Positions 19,807-28,940 of a stretch of DNA of 43,415 nucleotides are shown here, piece by piece (position 1 is the first letter of the stretch; the number at the start of each line of letters is the position of its first letter). This stretch comes from Hyphomicrobiales bacterium. Lineage in GTDB: Bacteria > Pseudomonadota > Alphaproteobacteria > Rhizobiales > Methyloligellaceae. A program made the translations under genes and the position numbers. Below the pieces are notes generated by a model. That model was not told the DNA's origin, made no database searches, and saw nothing but the letters and a program-made list of their open reading frames with translations. The stretch covers positions 1 through 43,415 of the forward strand of contig JAJFHN010000024.1 of assembly GCA_021775595.1 (NCBI GenBank), written 5' to 3'.

Positions 19807-22020
19807 CTATATGGTGCGCATATGCTCAGGCAACCAGCCCTCGTGCAATTCCCTTAATCGCGCCAGGGGAAACACGCTTTCATCGCCCATTGTGATGGCA
19901 TCGCCACCGGTGCGTCCAAGCAGGCGTGCCGGCAGGCCGCTCTCGCTGGCACGGGTCAAAATGTCTTGGCCATCGCCGTCGACGGCCACGATGTAGCGGC
20001 CCTGATCTTCGCCAAAAAGCACGGCGTGGAGCGGCAAATTGCCCTGATAGGGTGCGAGTTCGATGCCGATATTGCCGGCTAACGCCATTTCGCAGAGCGC
20101 GATCAGCAGTCCGCCATCGGATATGTCGTGTACCGCCGCGACCCCGTCCTCGCGAATCAAGGAGCGCACCAGGTCGCCGGCGCGTTTCTCGGCCTCGAGA
20201 TCAACCGGCGGCGGCGCGCCTAGCTTGGCGTCGAGCACGATCTGCATATAGAGCGATTGCCCCAAATGGCCGCGCTCGGGGCCGATCAGAACCAGGTTCT
20301 GATCTGGCGCGGTGGGCGCAATGCGGGCGATCTGCGTAATATCTGGAATCAGTCCGATGCCGCCGATGGCTGGCGTTGGTGGAATGGCCTGGCCGTTGGT
20401 CTCGTTGTAGAGCGAGACGTTGCCGGAGACGACGGGGAAGTCCAGCGTGTTGCAGGCCTCCACCATGCCTTCGATGCAGCCGACGAACTGTCCCATGATT
20501 TCAGGGCGTTCGGGATTGCCGAAATTGAGGCAGTCGGTGATGGCGATGGGTTCGGCGCCGGTCGCCGTCAGGTTGCGCCAGACCTCCGCGACGGCCTGCT
20601 TGCCGCCTTCGCGCGGATCAGCCGCGCAATAGCGTGGTGTGACGTCTGCGGTGGCCGCCAATCCCTTGTTGGTGCCGTGAATACGTACGACCGCCGCATC
20701 ACCACCCGGCCGCACGAGCGTATCAGCCATCACCATATGATCGTATTGCTCCCAAACCCAGGCGCGCGAGCAGAGATGCGGTGAACCGATCATCGCTTCG
20801 AGCGCCGCTTCGATGCTTTCGGGCGGCGCGACATCGCTCGGGTCTATCGCCTCGGGCGGTTCGGGCAACACCCAGGGCCGTTTGTATTCGGGGGCTGAGT
20901 TGGCCAGCACGTCGATCGGCACATCGACCTTGGTTTCCCCCTTGTGGCGGGCGACCAAGCGACCGGTATCGGTGGTAATGCCGACAATCGCAAAATCGAG
21001 TCCCCATTTGGTGAAGACCGCTCTGGCAATCTCTTCTGCGCCCGGCGTGAGGACCATCAGCATGCGCTCCTGGCTCTCAGAGAGCATCATGTCGTAGGCG
21101 CTCATGCCTTGCTCGCGGGTGGGCACCGCATCAAGATCCAGATCGATGCCGACGCCGCCCTTATCGGCCATTTCGATGCAGGAGCACGTCAATCCTGCAG
21201 CGCCCATATCTTGAATGGCGATGATCGCATCGGTCGCCATCAATTCGAGACAAGCTTCGACCAGCAATTTTTCGGTGAAGGGATCGCCAACCTGCACCGT
21301 GGGGCGTTTTTCTTCGGTGTCGTCGTTGAATTCAGCCGAGGCCATGGTGGCGCCGTGAATGCCGTCGCGGCCTGTCTTCGAGCCAACATAAACGACCGAG
21401 TGTCCGGTGCCCTTGGCGGCGGCATAAAAAATCCGATCAGTCCGCGCCAACCCAACGCACATGGCATTGACCAGAATGTTGGTGTTGTAGCCTTCATCGA
21501 AATTGACTTCGCCGCCGACCGTGGGCACGCCGATACAGTTGCCGTAGCCGCCGATGCCGGCCACCACTCCGGAGACCAGATGGCGCGTTTTGGGATGATC
21601 GGGTTCGCCAAACCGCAAGGCGTTCAAGTTCGCCACCGGACGCGCACCCATGGTGAAGACGTCGCGCATGATGCCGCCCACACCCGTTGCTGCGCCCTGA
21701 TAGGGCTCGATAAAAGAGGGGTGGTTGTGGCTTTCCATTTTAAAAATTGCTGCATCACCGTCGCCCAGATCGACGACCCCGGCGTTTTCGCCCGGCCCCT
21801 GGATGACGCGCGGTCCCTCGGTTGGCAGCAGCCGCAGCCAGACTTTCGATGATTTGTAAGAACAATGCTCGGACCACATAACCGAAAAGATGCCGAGCTC
21901 GGTCAATGACGGCGCACGGCCCAAAATATCGAGCAGATGCGCGTATTCCTCCGAGCTGAGGCCATGTTCTGCGGCAAGATCGGGCGTCACGTGTGCCACC
22001 GCTGGCGAGCCGGAAGCCAT
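19807..22020 (-). CDS. purL: Phosphoribosylformylglycinamidine synthase subunit PurL
   Basis: ATP-dependent synthetase subunit of the purine pathway, turning FGAR into FGAM with ammonia from PurQ and with PurS as bridge. The 737 residues are the short form that needs PurS and PurQ. Visible marks are the substrate region [20 protein letters not shown], the nucleotide/Mg region [20 protein letters not shown] with [18 protein letters not shown], and [16 protein letters not shown]. The C-terminal AIRS-like repeat has [14 protein letters not shown]. The start ATG overlaps the purQ stop by one base (TGATG), so translation is coupled. Confidence 0.98.
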   Translation of the reverse strand: MASGSPAVAHVTPDLAAEHGLSSEEYAHLLDILGRAPSLTELGIFSVMWSEHCSYKSSKVWLRLLPTEGPRVIQGPGENAGVVDLGDGDAAIFKMESHNHPSFIEPYQGAATGVGGIMRDVFTMGARPVANLNALRFGEPDHPKTRHLVSGVVAGIGGYGNCIGVPTVGGEVNFDEGYNTNILVNAMCVGLARTDRIFYAAAKGTGHSVVYVGSKTGRDGIHGATMASAEFNDDTEEKRPTVQVGDPFTEKLLVEACLELMATDAIIAIQDMGAAGLTCSCIEMADKGGVGIDLDLDAVPTREQGMSAYDMMLSESQERMLMVLTPGAEEIARAVFTKWGLDFAIVGITTDTGRLVARHKGETKVDVPIDVLANSAPEYKRPWVLPEPPEAIDPSDVAPPESIEAALEAMIGSPHLCSRAWVWEQYDHMVMADTLVRPGGDAAVVRIHGTNKGLAATADVTPRYCAADPREGGKQAVAEVWRNLTATGAEPIAITDCLNFGNPERPEIMGQFVGCIEGMVEACNTLDFPVVSGNVSLYNETNGQAIPPTPAIGGIGLIPDITQIARIAPTAPDQNLVLIGPERGHLGQSLYMQIVLDAKLGAPPPVDLEAEKRAGDLVRSLIREDGVAAVHDISDGGLLIALCEMALAGNIGIELAPYQGNLPLHAVLFGEDQGRYIVAVDGDGQDILTRASESGLPARLLGRTGGDAITMGDESVFPLARLRELHEGWLPEHMRTI

Positions 22021-22709
22021 CAGTGCAGCGCTTCCAGCAGTGAGCGAAACATCGGCGCGCCGTCGGTGCCGCCAAGGGCTTCATCGGCGAGGCGTTCGGG
22101 ATGAGGCATCAGCCCCAAAATACGGCCGGTTTTGTCGATCACGCCGGCGATGTTGGCGCGCGATCCGTTTGGATTTGAATCCTCGCCGATCGTTCCATCG
22201 GCATCGCAATAGCGAAGCACGACGCGGCCCTCGTCCTCCAGCGCGCGAATGGTATCGTCGTCGGAAAAGTAGTTGCCGTCATGATGGGCGACTGGGATAC
22301 GGATCACGTCGCCTTTGGTGTAGTGGTTGGTGAAAATCGTGTCGTCACGCTCGACGCGCAGCAACACGTCGCGGCAAATGAATTTCAACGAGGCGTTGCG
22401 CATCAAGATGCCGGGCAGCAGTCGAGTTTCTGTGAGAACTTGGAAGCCGTTGCAGATACCCAAGACCGCGACGCCGGCGCGCGCCTTGGCGATGATATCG
22501 GTCATGATGGGCGAATGGGCCGCCATGGCGCCAGAACGCAGATAATCGCCATAGGAAAAGCCGCCGGGCAATACGATCAAATCGCTGTCGGGCACCACTG
22601 CCTCGCCGTGCCAAACCATTGCCGGGGCATGACCCGTCAGCTGCTCCAAACTCACCGCAACGTCGCGGTCGCAATTGGAGCCCGGAAAGACAATAACGCT
22701 GGACTTCAT
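22020..22709 (-). CDS. purQ: Phosphoribosylformylglycinamidine synthase glutaminase subunit PurQ
   Basis: Class I glutamine amidotransferase that supplies ammonia to PurL. From the ATG at 22709 it has 229 residues with [20 protein letters not shown] at the N-terminus, the nucleophile cysteine in [11 protein letters not shown] and the His-Glu pair in [13 protein letters not shown] near the C-terminus. The ATG overlaps the purS stop as ATGA. A longer open frame to 22769 lies inside purS and lacks homology. Confidence 0.97.
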   Translation of the reverse strand: MKSSVIVFPGSNCDRDVAVSLEQLTGHAPAMVWHGEAVVPDSDLIVLPGGFSYGDYLRSGAMAAHSPIMTDIIAKARAGVAVLGICNGFQVLTETRLLPGILMRNASLKFICRDVLLRVERDDTIFTNHYTKGDVIRIPVAHHDGNYFSDDDTIRALEDEGRVVLRYCDADGTIGEDSNPNGSRANIAGVIDKTGRILGLMPHPERLADEALGGTDGAPMFRSLLEALH

Positions 22710-22951
22710 GCCGGCTCCAGCTCGAACTGATAGTTTTCGATGACCGTGTTGGCGAGTAATTGCTCGCACATGGCCTTCACCTCTGCTTCGGCGCGCTTGG
22801 GGTCGCTTTCGCTCAGTTCGAGCTCGATATATTTGCCCTGGCGGACGCCATCGACGCCATCAAACCCAAGCGCTCCCAGCGCGTTGGCGATGGCCTTACC
22901 CTGGGGATCCAGGACGCCGTTTTTTAAAGTGATCTTGATCCGCGCCTTCAT
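22706..22951 (-). CDS. purS: Phosphoribosylformylglycinamidine synthase subunit PurS
   Basis: Small structural subunit that links PurQ and PurL. The 81 residues show [20 protein letters not shown] and [15 protein letters not shown], followed by the helix with [20 protein letters not shown], all typical of PurS. It lies 27 bases after purC and overlaps purQ by four bases, giving the order purC-purS-purQ-purL. Confidence 0.97.
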   Translation of the reverse strand: MKARIKITLKNGVLDPQGKAIANALGALGFDGVDGVRQGKYIELELSESDPKRAEAEVKAMCEQLLANTVIENYQFELEPA

Positions 22952-22978
22952 GAGCTCACTGCCGTGATCGTCGGTTTG

Positions 22979-23749
22979 CTATTTGGTGCTCACCAGAACG
23001 GGGCCCTTGCGTTCGGAGGGCTTGTTTTCCATCAAGATGCCAAGCCGCCGAGCGACTTCCTGATAGGCCTCCATCAGGCCGCCCATGTCGCGGCGGAACC
23101 GATCTTTGTCCATCTTGTCCTGGGTTTCGATGTCCCACAGTCGGCAGCAGTCGGGTGAAATCTCATCTGCCAAGACAATGCGCATCATCTCGTTCTCGAT
23201 GACGCGGCCGAATTCGCATTTGAAATCGACGAGGCGGATACCGATGCCCATGAACAGGCCGGTGAGAAAGTCGTTGATGCGCAATGCCAGCGCCATCATC
23301 TCGTCGATCTCCTGAGGACTGGCCCAGCCGAAGGCCGTGATGTGCTCTTCGGAGACCAAGGGATCGTTGAGTTCGTCAGACTTGTAGGTGAATTCGATGA
23401 TCGAGCGGGGCAATTGCGTGCCCTCGTCAATGCCGAGGCGCTCGGAGATCGATCCGGCCGCGATGTTCCGCACGATGACTTCGACGGGGACGATTTCGAC
23501 CTCGCGGATCAGCTGCTCGCGCATATTGAGCCGCTTGATGAAGTGAGTCGGTACGCCGATATCGCCGAGTTTGACGAAAATAAACTCGCTGATGCGGTTG
23601 TTGAGAACGCCCTTGCCTTCGATGCGGTCATGCTTGGCGTTGTTGAAGGCGGTGGCGTCGTCCTTGAAGTGCTGGACCAGGGTGCCGGGCTCAGGTCCCT
23701 CATAGAGGATTTTGGCCTTGCCCTCATATACGCGGCGGCGCCGACTCAT
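22979..23749 (-). CDS. purC: SAICAR synthase
   Basis: Purine biosynthesis enzyme joining CAIR and aspartate. The 256 residues show [15 protein letters not shown] and [20 protein letters not shown], then [20 protein letters not shown] and [34 protein letters not shown] is the signature near the C-terminal half. It is the first gene of the leftward purine unit. The divergent zeta-inhibitor gene lies 318 bases upstream, an arrangement often seen in alphaproteobacteria. Confidence 0.98.
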   Translation of the reverse strand: MSRRRRVYEGKAKILYEGPEPGTLVQHFKDDATAFNNAKHDRIEGKGVLNNRISEFIFVKLGDIGVPTHFIKRLNMREQLIREVEIVPVEVIVRNIAAGSISERLGIDEGTQLPRSIIEFTYKSDELNDPLVSEEHITAFGWASPQEIDEMMALALRINDFLTGLFMGIGIRLVDFKCEFGRVIENEMMRIVLADEISPDCCRLWDIETQDKMDKDRFRRDMGGLMEAYQEVARRLGILMENKPSERKGPVLVSTK

Positions 23750-24067
23750 GGGCTGATCCTTTCGTGAAGCGAACGCTGGAACGCGTCACCACACCAGTTC
23801 TCGTACTGCTGGATGACAAGCCTAATATGGGAAGCTTCCAGCCCGACTTAAACGGCGGCTTCTACGCTGGAATCGGTAAGCGGATTCGCTTCGACCCTAG
23901 CCGAACGCTCGGTCCGAAACAATCACTTGCTGCGGGCAGTGGAAACAGGCGTTCGACCCGCTTGATTTGGGCCAATGCGCGGGCTATGCCTGCAGGCGAT
24001 CTTGTACGCAGTGCGTCCCGATGCCATTTGAATTGACGGTTCGGGGGCCGCTTCCAGGGAGTGTTTT
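23750..24067. other. Intergenic region between divergent purC and the zeta-inhibitor gene
   Basis: 318 bases without a supported gene. It should hold the promoters of both flanking units, but no strong -35/-10 pair was found. A 10-base palindrome GGAAGCTTCC lies at 23830-23839, and arms TTCCAGC/GCTGGAA flank 23835-23871. A 90-codon open frame (23764-24036) has no ribosome site and no protein-like pattern. Confidence 0.5.
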
Positions 24068-24397
24068 ATGGTCACATTCGACGAACGAGAGCGCGCCTAC
24101 GAGAAGAAATTCGCGCTTGATGAAGAGCTTAGGTTCAAGGCCACCGCTCGGCGCAACAAGCTGTTGGGTCTTTGGGCCGCCGAGATAATCGGATTGGGCG
24201 AGGCGGAGGCGGAAGCCTATGCCAAGGACGTGGTGATAGCCGACTTGGAAGAGCCCGGCGAGGAAGACGTTTTCCGCAAAATTCGAGACGATCTCGACGC
24301 CAGGGGCGTTGAGCAGTCGGACCACCAGATCCGCCGCATCATGGACGACCTGATGACCAAGGCGATCGATCAGATCGAGAACGAGAGCAAGGCTTAG
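24068..24397 (+). CDS. F1-ATPase inhibitor zeta subunit family protein (DUF1476)
   Basis: Alphaproteobacterial zeta protein, known in Paracoccus to bind F1-ATPase and block ATP hydrolysis. The 109 residues begin with the conserved helix VTFDERERAYEKKFALDEEL, then FKATARRNKLLGLWAAEIIG, and continue as a four-helix type domain ending in MDDLMTKAIDQIENESKA. The ATG has AGGGAG 8 bases upstream. In family members the N-terminal inhibitory region differs between strong and weak inhibitors, so activity here is not certain. It is followed after 24 bases by an aldolase gene. Confidence 0.92.
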   Translation: MVTFDERERAYEKKFALDEELRFKATARRNKLLGLWAAEIIGLGEAEAEAYAKDVVIADLEEPGEEDVFRKIRDDLDARGVEQSDHQIRRIMDDLMTKAIDQIENESKA

Positions 24398-24421
24398 TAC
24401 GGCCGGAACCGGGGCGCCGCA

Positions 24422-25177
24422 ATGGTTCAGGATCTCATCCGCGACGCCGCCCGCGACAAACGGCTTCTCTTCAACAGTTGGGTCATGCTGGGTTCGGCCC
24501 ATGCCGTCGAGGTGTTGGGGCAGGCGGGCTGGGACACCGTAACGCTCGACATGCAGCACGGTGCGATCGGGCACGAGGCGATGGTCGCGTGCCTCACCGC
24601 AGCGCAGGTGGCGGGCATGCCGGCTCTGGCGCGCGTCGCCGACAACAATCCGGGGCTGATCGGCGCGGCGCTCGATGGTGGCGCGCAAGGGGTTATTTGC
24701 CCGATGGTCAATTCCGGCGAGGACGCCGAGCGATTGATCGATGCGGTCAAGTATCCGCCCCGCGGCAAGCGCAGTTGGGGGCCTTATCGCGCCAAACCGA
24801 TGATCGAGGGCGACTATTTCGAAGGCGCCAATGGCTGGACGGTCGCTTGCGCCCAAATTGAAACGGGTGAGGCGCTCGAAAATATCGACGATATATTGGC
24901 AACGGACGGCCTCGATATGGTGCTTGCCGGCCCCAATGACCTTGCGATTACGCTCACCGGTACGCCGAATATTTTTGCGGCTGAAGTCGTCGATGCGCTT
25001 GATTTAATTCTAAAGAAAGCCAGAGAAGCGTCTGTTATGGCAGCCGTTTTCGCTAACAACATTGACTTTGCGCGCCCGCTCTCAACGGCCGGTTGGGATT
25101 TGCTGACGGTGGGGACCGATGGTGGGTTGTTGGCCGCTGCAGCGTCTGATGTCATCACGCAGCTGCGGTCGGCTTAA
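24422..25177 (+). CDS. HpcH/HpaI-family aldolase
   Basis: Class II pyruvate-type aldolase or lyase, which splits or forms 2-oxo-hydroxy acids. The 251-residue TIM barrel shows the catalytic histidine region TLDMQHGAIG (His46; the common form is DxEHG), Arg71 in ALARVADNNPG, and the metal ligands Glu147 in AQIETGEALENID and Asp173 in LAGPNDLAITLTG. The substrate is unknown; 4-hydroxy-2-oxoheptanedioate aldolase is the usual database name. The ribosome site is weak. Its stop codon interlocks with that of purB on the other strand (TTAA, 25174-25177). It sits inside a purine-gene neighbourhood without an obvious metabolic link. Confidence 0.88.
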   Translation: MVQDLIRDAARDKRLLFNSWVMLGSAHAVEVLGQAGWDTVTLDMQHGAIGHEAMVACLTAAQVAGMPALARVADNNPGLIGAALDGGAQGVICPMVNSGEDAERLIDAVKYPPRGKRSWGPYRAKPMIEGDYFEGANGWTVACAQIETGEALENIDDILATDGLDMVLAGPNDLAITLTGTPNIFAAEVVDALDLILKKAREASVMAAVFANNIDFARPLSTAGWDLLTVGTDGGLLAAAASDVITQLRSA

Positions 25178-26472
25178 GCGTCTCCAAACACCCGCGCGAA
25201 TATGGTGTCGACATGGGCGAAGTGGTGCTCAAGGTCGAAGCAGGCCTCAAGCGTGTCGGCCGAAAGCGCTTTGGCGACGTCTTTGTCGGCTTTTAGCAGA
25301 TCGAGAAAGGCCCCATCGCCCGCCCAAACCTTCATGGCGTTACGCTGGACGGCTTGATAAGCGTCTTCGCGGGAAAAGCCCGCCTGTGTCAACGCCAGCA
25401 GCACGCGCTGGGAATGAACCAAACCTCCCAACAGATCGAGATTGGCGCGCATTTTTTCGGGATAGACCACCAGTTTTTCGACCACGCCGGTGAGCCGGGC
25501 AAGCGCGAAATCGAGCGTCGCGGTGGCGTCGGGACCGATCATGCGTTCGGCGGATGAATGCGAGATATCGCGCTCGTGCCACAAAGCCACGTTTTCCAGC
25601 GCCGGCGTGACATAGGCTCGCACCATGCGTGCCAGTCCGGTCAGATTCTCTGACAGTACGGGATTGCGCTTGTGCGGCATGGCGGACGAGCCTTTTTGGC
25701 CCTTTGAGAAATACTCTTCTGCTTCAAGGACTTCTGTCCTTTGTAAGTGCCTGATTTCTGTCGCCAGCCGTTCGACAGAGCTTGCGATGACGCCCAGCGT
25801 GGCAAAATACATGGCGTGCCGGTCACGTGGCACCACTTGGGTCGAGATGGGCTCAGGTCGCAGCCCCATGGCGTTTGCCACGTGGGCCTCGACGCGGGGA
25901 TCAATGGTGGCGAATGTGCCGACGGGGCCCGAAATGGCGCAAATTGCGACTTCGGCGCGGGCGGCCTCGAGCCGGGTCTGGGCGCGTTCAAATTCAGCGT
26001 AGGCCTGGGCAAGCTTCAGCCCGAATGTGGTGGGCTCGGCGTGAATGCCATGGCTGCGGCCGATGCAGGGGGTCAATTTGTGCTCCAGCGCGCGCGTTTT
26101 GAGCGCGGCGAGCAATTTATCAAGATCCTCAAGCAAGAGATCGGCGGCGCGCACCAATTGGACGTTGAAACACGTGTCCAACACGTCCGAGGAGGTCAGT
26201 CCCTGGTGGACATATCGCGCTTCATCGCCGACATGCTCGGCGAGCGATGTTAGGAAGGCGATGACATCGTGTTTGACCTCGGCCTCGATCTCGTCGATGC
26301 GGGCAACGTCGAACCCGCCGCGCTCGCGCACGGCCTTGGCTGCCTCGGCCGGGATGACGCCGAGTTCGGCAAGGGCGTCACAGGCGTGCGATTCGATTTC
26401 GAGCCAGATTCCGAATTTGCTCTCGGGCGACCAAATTTCAGCCAATTGCGGCCTGGTGTAACGGGGTATCAT
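25174..26472 (-). CDS. purB: Adenylosuccinate lyase
   Basis: Catalyses two fumarate-releasing steps in purine synthesis: SAICAR to AICAR, and adenylosuccinate to AMP. The 432 residues contain the fumarase/aspartase signature GSSAMPHKRNPVLSENL, the N-terminal PRYTRPQLAEIWSPESKFGI, and EVKHDVIAFLTSLAEHVG followed by YVHQGLTSSDVLDTCFNVQL. It is leftward and is separated from purC by the zeta-inhibitor and aldolase genes, which run the other way. No strong promoter was seen in the 68 bases up to the next gene on the same strand. Confidence 0.98.
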   Translation of the reverse strand: MIPRYTRPQLAEIWSPESKFGIWLEIESHACDALAELGVIPAEAAKAVRERGGFDVARIDEIEAEVKHDVIAFLTSLAEHVGDEARYVHQGLTSSDVLDTCFNVQLVRAADLLLEDLDKLLAALKTRALEHKLTPCIGRSHGIHAEPTTFGLKLAQAYAEFERAQTRLEAARAEVAICAISGPVGTFATIDPRVEAHVANAMGLRPEPISTQVVPRDRHAMYFATLGVIASSVERLATEIRHLQRTEVLEAEEYFSKGQKGSSAMPHKRNPVLSENLTGLARMVRAYVTPALENVALWHERDISHSSAERMIGPDATATLDFALARLTGVVEKLVVYPEKMRANLDLLGGLVHSQRVLLALTQAGFSREDAYQAVQRNAMKVWAGDGAFLDLLKADKDVAKALSADTLEACFDLEHHFAHVDTIFARVFGDA

Positions 26473-26539
26473 GTCGTGCTCTTATCTTGGCCCGGGTGCG
26501 GGGCGGAGACGCCTGATGTAGCAACGGGCGCCCTTGCGC

Positions 26540-27052
26540 TCAACGGTTCGACGCGGTCTTGGTTTCCGCCAGCCGGCGTTGCGGGCCAACAAGGGCGATG
26601 ATCAATCCCGCTGAAACCAACAATCCGGCAAGTGCGATTCGAAGCGGGACGGCGACAAAAAGCGCGAACGTGTAAAAACCGCCGACCGAGGATGAGTAAA
26701 GGCCGCCAAGGCTGAAATCATTCGCGTTTGGGTAGGAAATGATGTTGTTGGCCACCACCAGCAGCCCACCGATCGCGCCAAACGACAGGATGTAGGTCAT
26801 CAGCGCGTTGACGAAGCGAATGAAAAGACCGCGCTCGGCGGCGAAACCCTGAAGCCACCAAGCGACAAGGCTTGCGAGGAAGCCGGCAATGGCGCAAATC
26901 GCTAACGTATGGCGCGCCTGTACGGACATCATGCGTCCGGGATGCATGTAATCGGTCACCAAAACTGCGGCGCTCGACACGCCCATTACGGCTGCAAACA
27001 GCAGCGCTAAAACCAGCCCCACAATCATCGATAAAACGCCGTCGCTGCTCAT
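26540..27052 (-). CDS. Multi-helix membrane protein of unknown function
   Basis: Unrecognised inner-membrane protein. From the ATG at 27052 it has 170 residues and about four to five hydrophobic segments: one near the N-terminus (GVLSMIVGLVLALLFAAVMG), ICAIAGFLASLVAWWLQGFA, NALMTYILSFGAIGGLLVVA, and two in the last third. It ends in a short polar tail. An in-frame TTG at 27079 would add nine residues. A weak GGGGC lies before the ATG. It lies downstream of a DUF2259 gene on the same strand and upstream of purB. No function is proposed. Confidence 0.7.
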   Translation of the reverse strand: MSSDGVLSMIVGLVLALLFAAVMGVSSAAVLVTDYMHPGRMMSVQARHTLAICAIAGFLASLVAWWLQGFAAERGLFIRFVNALMTYILSFGAIGGLLVVANNIISYPNANDFSLGGLYSSSVGGFYTFALFVAVPLRIALAGLLVSAGLIIALVGPQRRLAETKTASNR

Positions 27053-27157
27053 ATTTGCCCCGTTATTCGCGCCCGCCAATTGAGCGGCACATAAGCACGG
27101 GGTGAACGGGATCGCAATCGCCGATCGCTGCTGGTTTGTCCGCCCACGCTGCGGCGC

Positions 27158-27889
27158 TCAGCGGTCCTTGCCGGTGACGGCAATGAAACGTCTGTCGGGC
27201 CCTTCGAAACCGACCCGCAATACGCTCAAGAGCAGGGCGTAGACAGTCGATTGGTCCGGCCCGACATAGCGCACGACGTCGCTGATGGCGTAACTCAGCG
27301 GGCAACTGCGGCTTTTGGGGATCGATGCGTCTTCGTGCATGATTTGCGGTGCGGCATCCGCCTTGGTCATCTGAAGGCGATAGCCTTTGACGGGCTCGAC
27401 ACTCAGACCCTCGCACGCTGCGGCCGATAGCGGAAATTGCTCCAGCGCAAACGACAACTCTTGCGGTTCGCCAGAGAGCGGAAAGCGTGCATCGACGCTG
27501 AGTTTCAACGGATTGCGTCCGATCTCGGCCGCCGGATTGCTGGCGAGCAGCTGACCTGCGTGGCGGATTTTGAGTTTTTCGAGAATTGCAGCAGCCTGTT
27601 CTGCCACCTTGGCCCGTGCATCGGCGACTGCGGCGGTCTCATCGCGCAGCAAAACGCGGATGGGCGTTTCCGGCACCCAGTCGTCGGCATCGACATCAAT
27701 GACGACGATTTCGGCATATGGAAATCCCGAGCCGTCCTGGCGGCCAAATTGCTCGAAAGCGAAGTGGCGGCCCTGATCGGAAAAGCCAATGATGCGGCGC
27801 TCGGCGTAGTCACCGGCAAAGGCCGATCCGATTGCCAAACCAAGGCCGAAAAACATCAAAGCAAGCGGCAGGATTCTTTGCATTGTCAT
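27158..27889 (-). CDS. Predicted secreted protein, DUF2259 family
   Basis: Exported protein of a poorly understood family. The 243 residues start with a signal peptide (RILPLALMFFGLGLAIGSAF, then AG). The family opening RRIIGFSDQGRHFAFEQFG follows, with QDGSGFPYAEIVVIDVDADD and then W VPETPIRVL. Near the end lies VVRYVGPDQSTVYALLLSVL. It is probably periplasmic. It follows the P1-family peptidase gene by 15 bases on the same strand, so the two are probably cotranscribed. No biochemical role can be read from the sequence. Confidence 0.82.
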   Translation of the reverse strand: MTMQRILPLALMFFGLGLAIGSAFAGDYAERRIIGFSDQGRHFAFEQFGRQDGSGFPYAEIVVIDVDADDWVPETPIRVLLRDETAAVADARAKVAEQAAAILEKLKIRHAGQLLASNPAAEIGRNPLKLSVDARFPLSGEPQELSFALEQFPLSAAACEGLSVEPVKGYRLQMTKADAAPQIMHEDASIPKSRSCPLSYAISDVVRYVGPDQSTVYALLLSVLRVGFEGPDRRFIAVTGKDR

Positions 27890-27904
27890 GACGGTTCGAC
27901 CCTC

Positions 27905-28909
27905 TCAACTCTGTGGAAACAGGTCGCGATAAGCGGGCGGCGAGGGTGGGGTTTCATAGGCGGTTGCCTCGAAGACGGCGCGTGCGATGGCGCGGGCAAG
28001 CGTGTCGGCGGCCAGTGCGCCGAGCCGCGCCAAATCATAGACAGGATCAGCAAGCGATTTGCTGCCGCAGGAGAGGGCAAAGACGACATCGCCATCGAGC
28101 GGCGTGTTAACTGGATAGATGGCGCGCGCCAAACCCGCTTGAGCCATGATCGCCAGGCGTTTGAGGTTTGTGCGATCAAGCTCGGCATCGGTGGCGACGA
28201 CGCAGAGCGTGGTGTTCTCGCCAAGCGCTCCCTTGAGACGCGGGTCCAGGGCGTCCGCTGGCCAGGTCTTTGGCAAGCCGCGTCCGCCAAACTCATGATC
28301 CAACTCGAAGGGTGCAGCCCAGAAGTGGTGCGTGTCGGCGATGGTCACATTGCCGACGGCGTTGACGGCCGCCAAGGCGCCCAGCGTGATATCGCCATAA
28401 AGAGCCGAGGCGCTCCCCAGCCCTCCCTTGTGGCGCTCGGTCGAGGCGCCAAAGCCCGCGCCGGCGCTGCCAAGGGCGAATTCTCTGGTGGCGTTCTCGC
28501 AGGCTTGGAAGGCGATATCCTGATAGGGCGGATGCCGTCCCCAATCCTTGTCGCCGCCGTTGAGGAGATCAAACAGCACAGCTTGAGGCACGATGGGCAC
28601 GCGCACGGGCCCGACCGCAAAACCGGTGCCCTGTTCGCGCAGATAACTTTGGACGCCGCTTGCCGCATCCAGCCCGAAGGCAGAGCCGCCAGATAGAACG
28701 AGAGCGTGAATGCCGGGAACCACGCCGCCTTCATCGAGCGCCCGCGTTTCACGGGTGCCGGGGCCGCCGCCCCTGACATCGGCAGCAGCCGGAGTGGGGG
28801 CGTCCAGCAACAAGACGGTGACGCCCGAGCGCAAATCCGCGTCATGGGCGTTGCCGACGCGCAGGCCTTCGACGTCACTGATGAGATTGCGCGGGCCCGC
28901 TGGCGCCAT
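27905..28909 (-). CDS. P1-family (S58) peptidase, DmpA-like
   Basis: Self-processing N-terminal-nucleophile hydrolase related to L-aminopeptidase/D-esterase DmpA. From the ATG at 28909 (GGGGA 9 bases upstream) it has 334 residues. It shows ISDVEGLRVGNAHDADLRSG at the start, VRGGGPGTRETRAL, LSGGSAFGLDAASGV, and the processing region ENTTLCVVATDAELDRTNL, where Thr233 is the likely nucleophile after self-cleavage. No signal peptide is seen, so it should be cytoplasmic. It lies 31 bases after livK, so amino acids released from peptides may feed the same pools as the transporter (inference). Confidence 0.88.
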   Translation of the reverse strand: MAPAGPRNLISDVEGLRVGNAHDADLRSGVTVLLLDAPTPAAADVRGGGPGTRETRALDEGGVVPGIHALVLSGGSAFGLDAASGVQSYLREQGTGFAVGPVRVPIVPQAVLFDLLNGGDKDWGRHPPYQDIAFQACENATREFALGSAGAGFGASTERHKGGLGSASALYGDITLGALAAVNAVGNVTIADTHHFWAAPFELDHEFGGRGLPKTWPADALDPRLKGALGENTTLCVVATDAELDRTNLKRLAIMAQAGLARAIYPVNTPLDGDVVFALSCGSKSLADPVYDLARLGALAADTLARAIARAVFEATAYETPPSPPAYRDLFPQS

Positions 28910-28940
28910 CACACGTCATCCCCGGGGCGTGAGCGTTGGA

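Noticed and set aside
20944-21852. 302-codon plus-strand open frame inside purL
   Set aside because: Shadow of purL; histidine- and arginine-rich composition typical of antisense frames.
23764-24036. 90-codon open frame between purC and the zeta-inhibitor gene
   Set aside because: GTG start without ribosome site, no domain, no membrane or signal pattern. It fills an intergenic region that needs two promoters.
27437-28696. 419-codon plus-strand open frame over the DUF2259 and P1 peptidase genes
   Set aside because: It spans two real genes of the other strand and shows no family motif.
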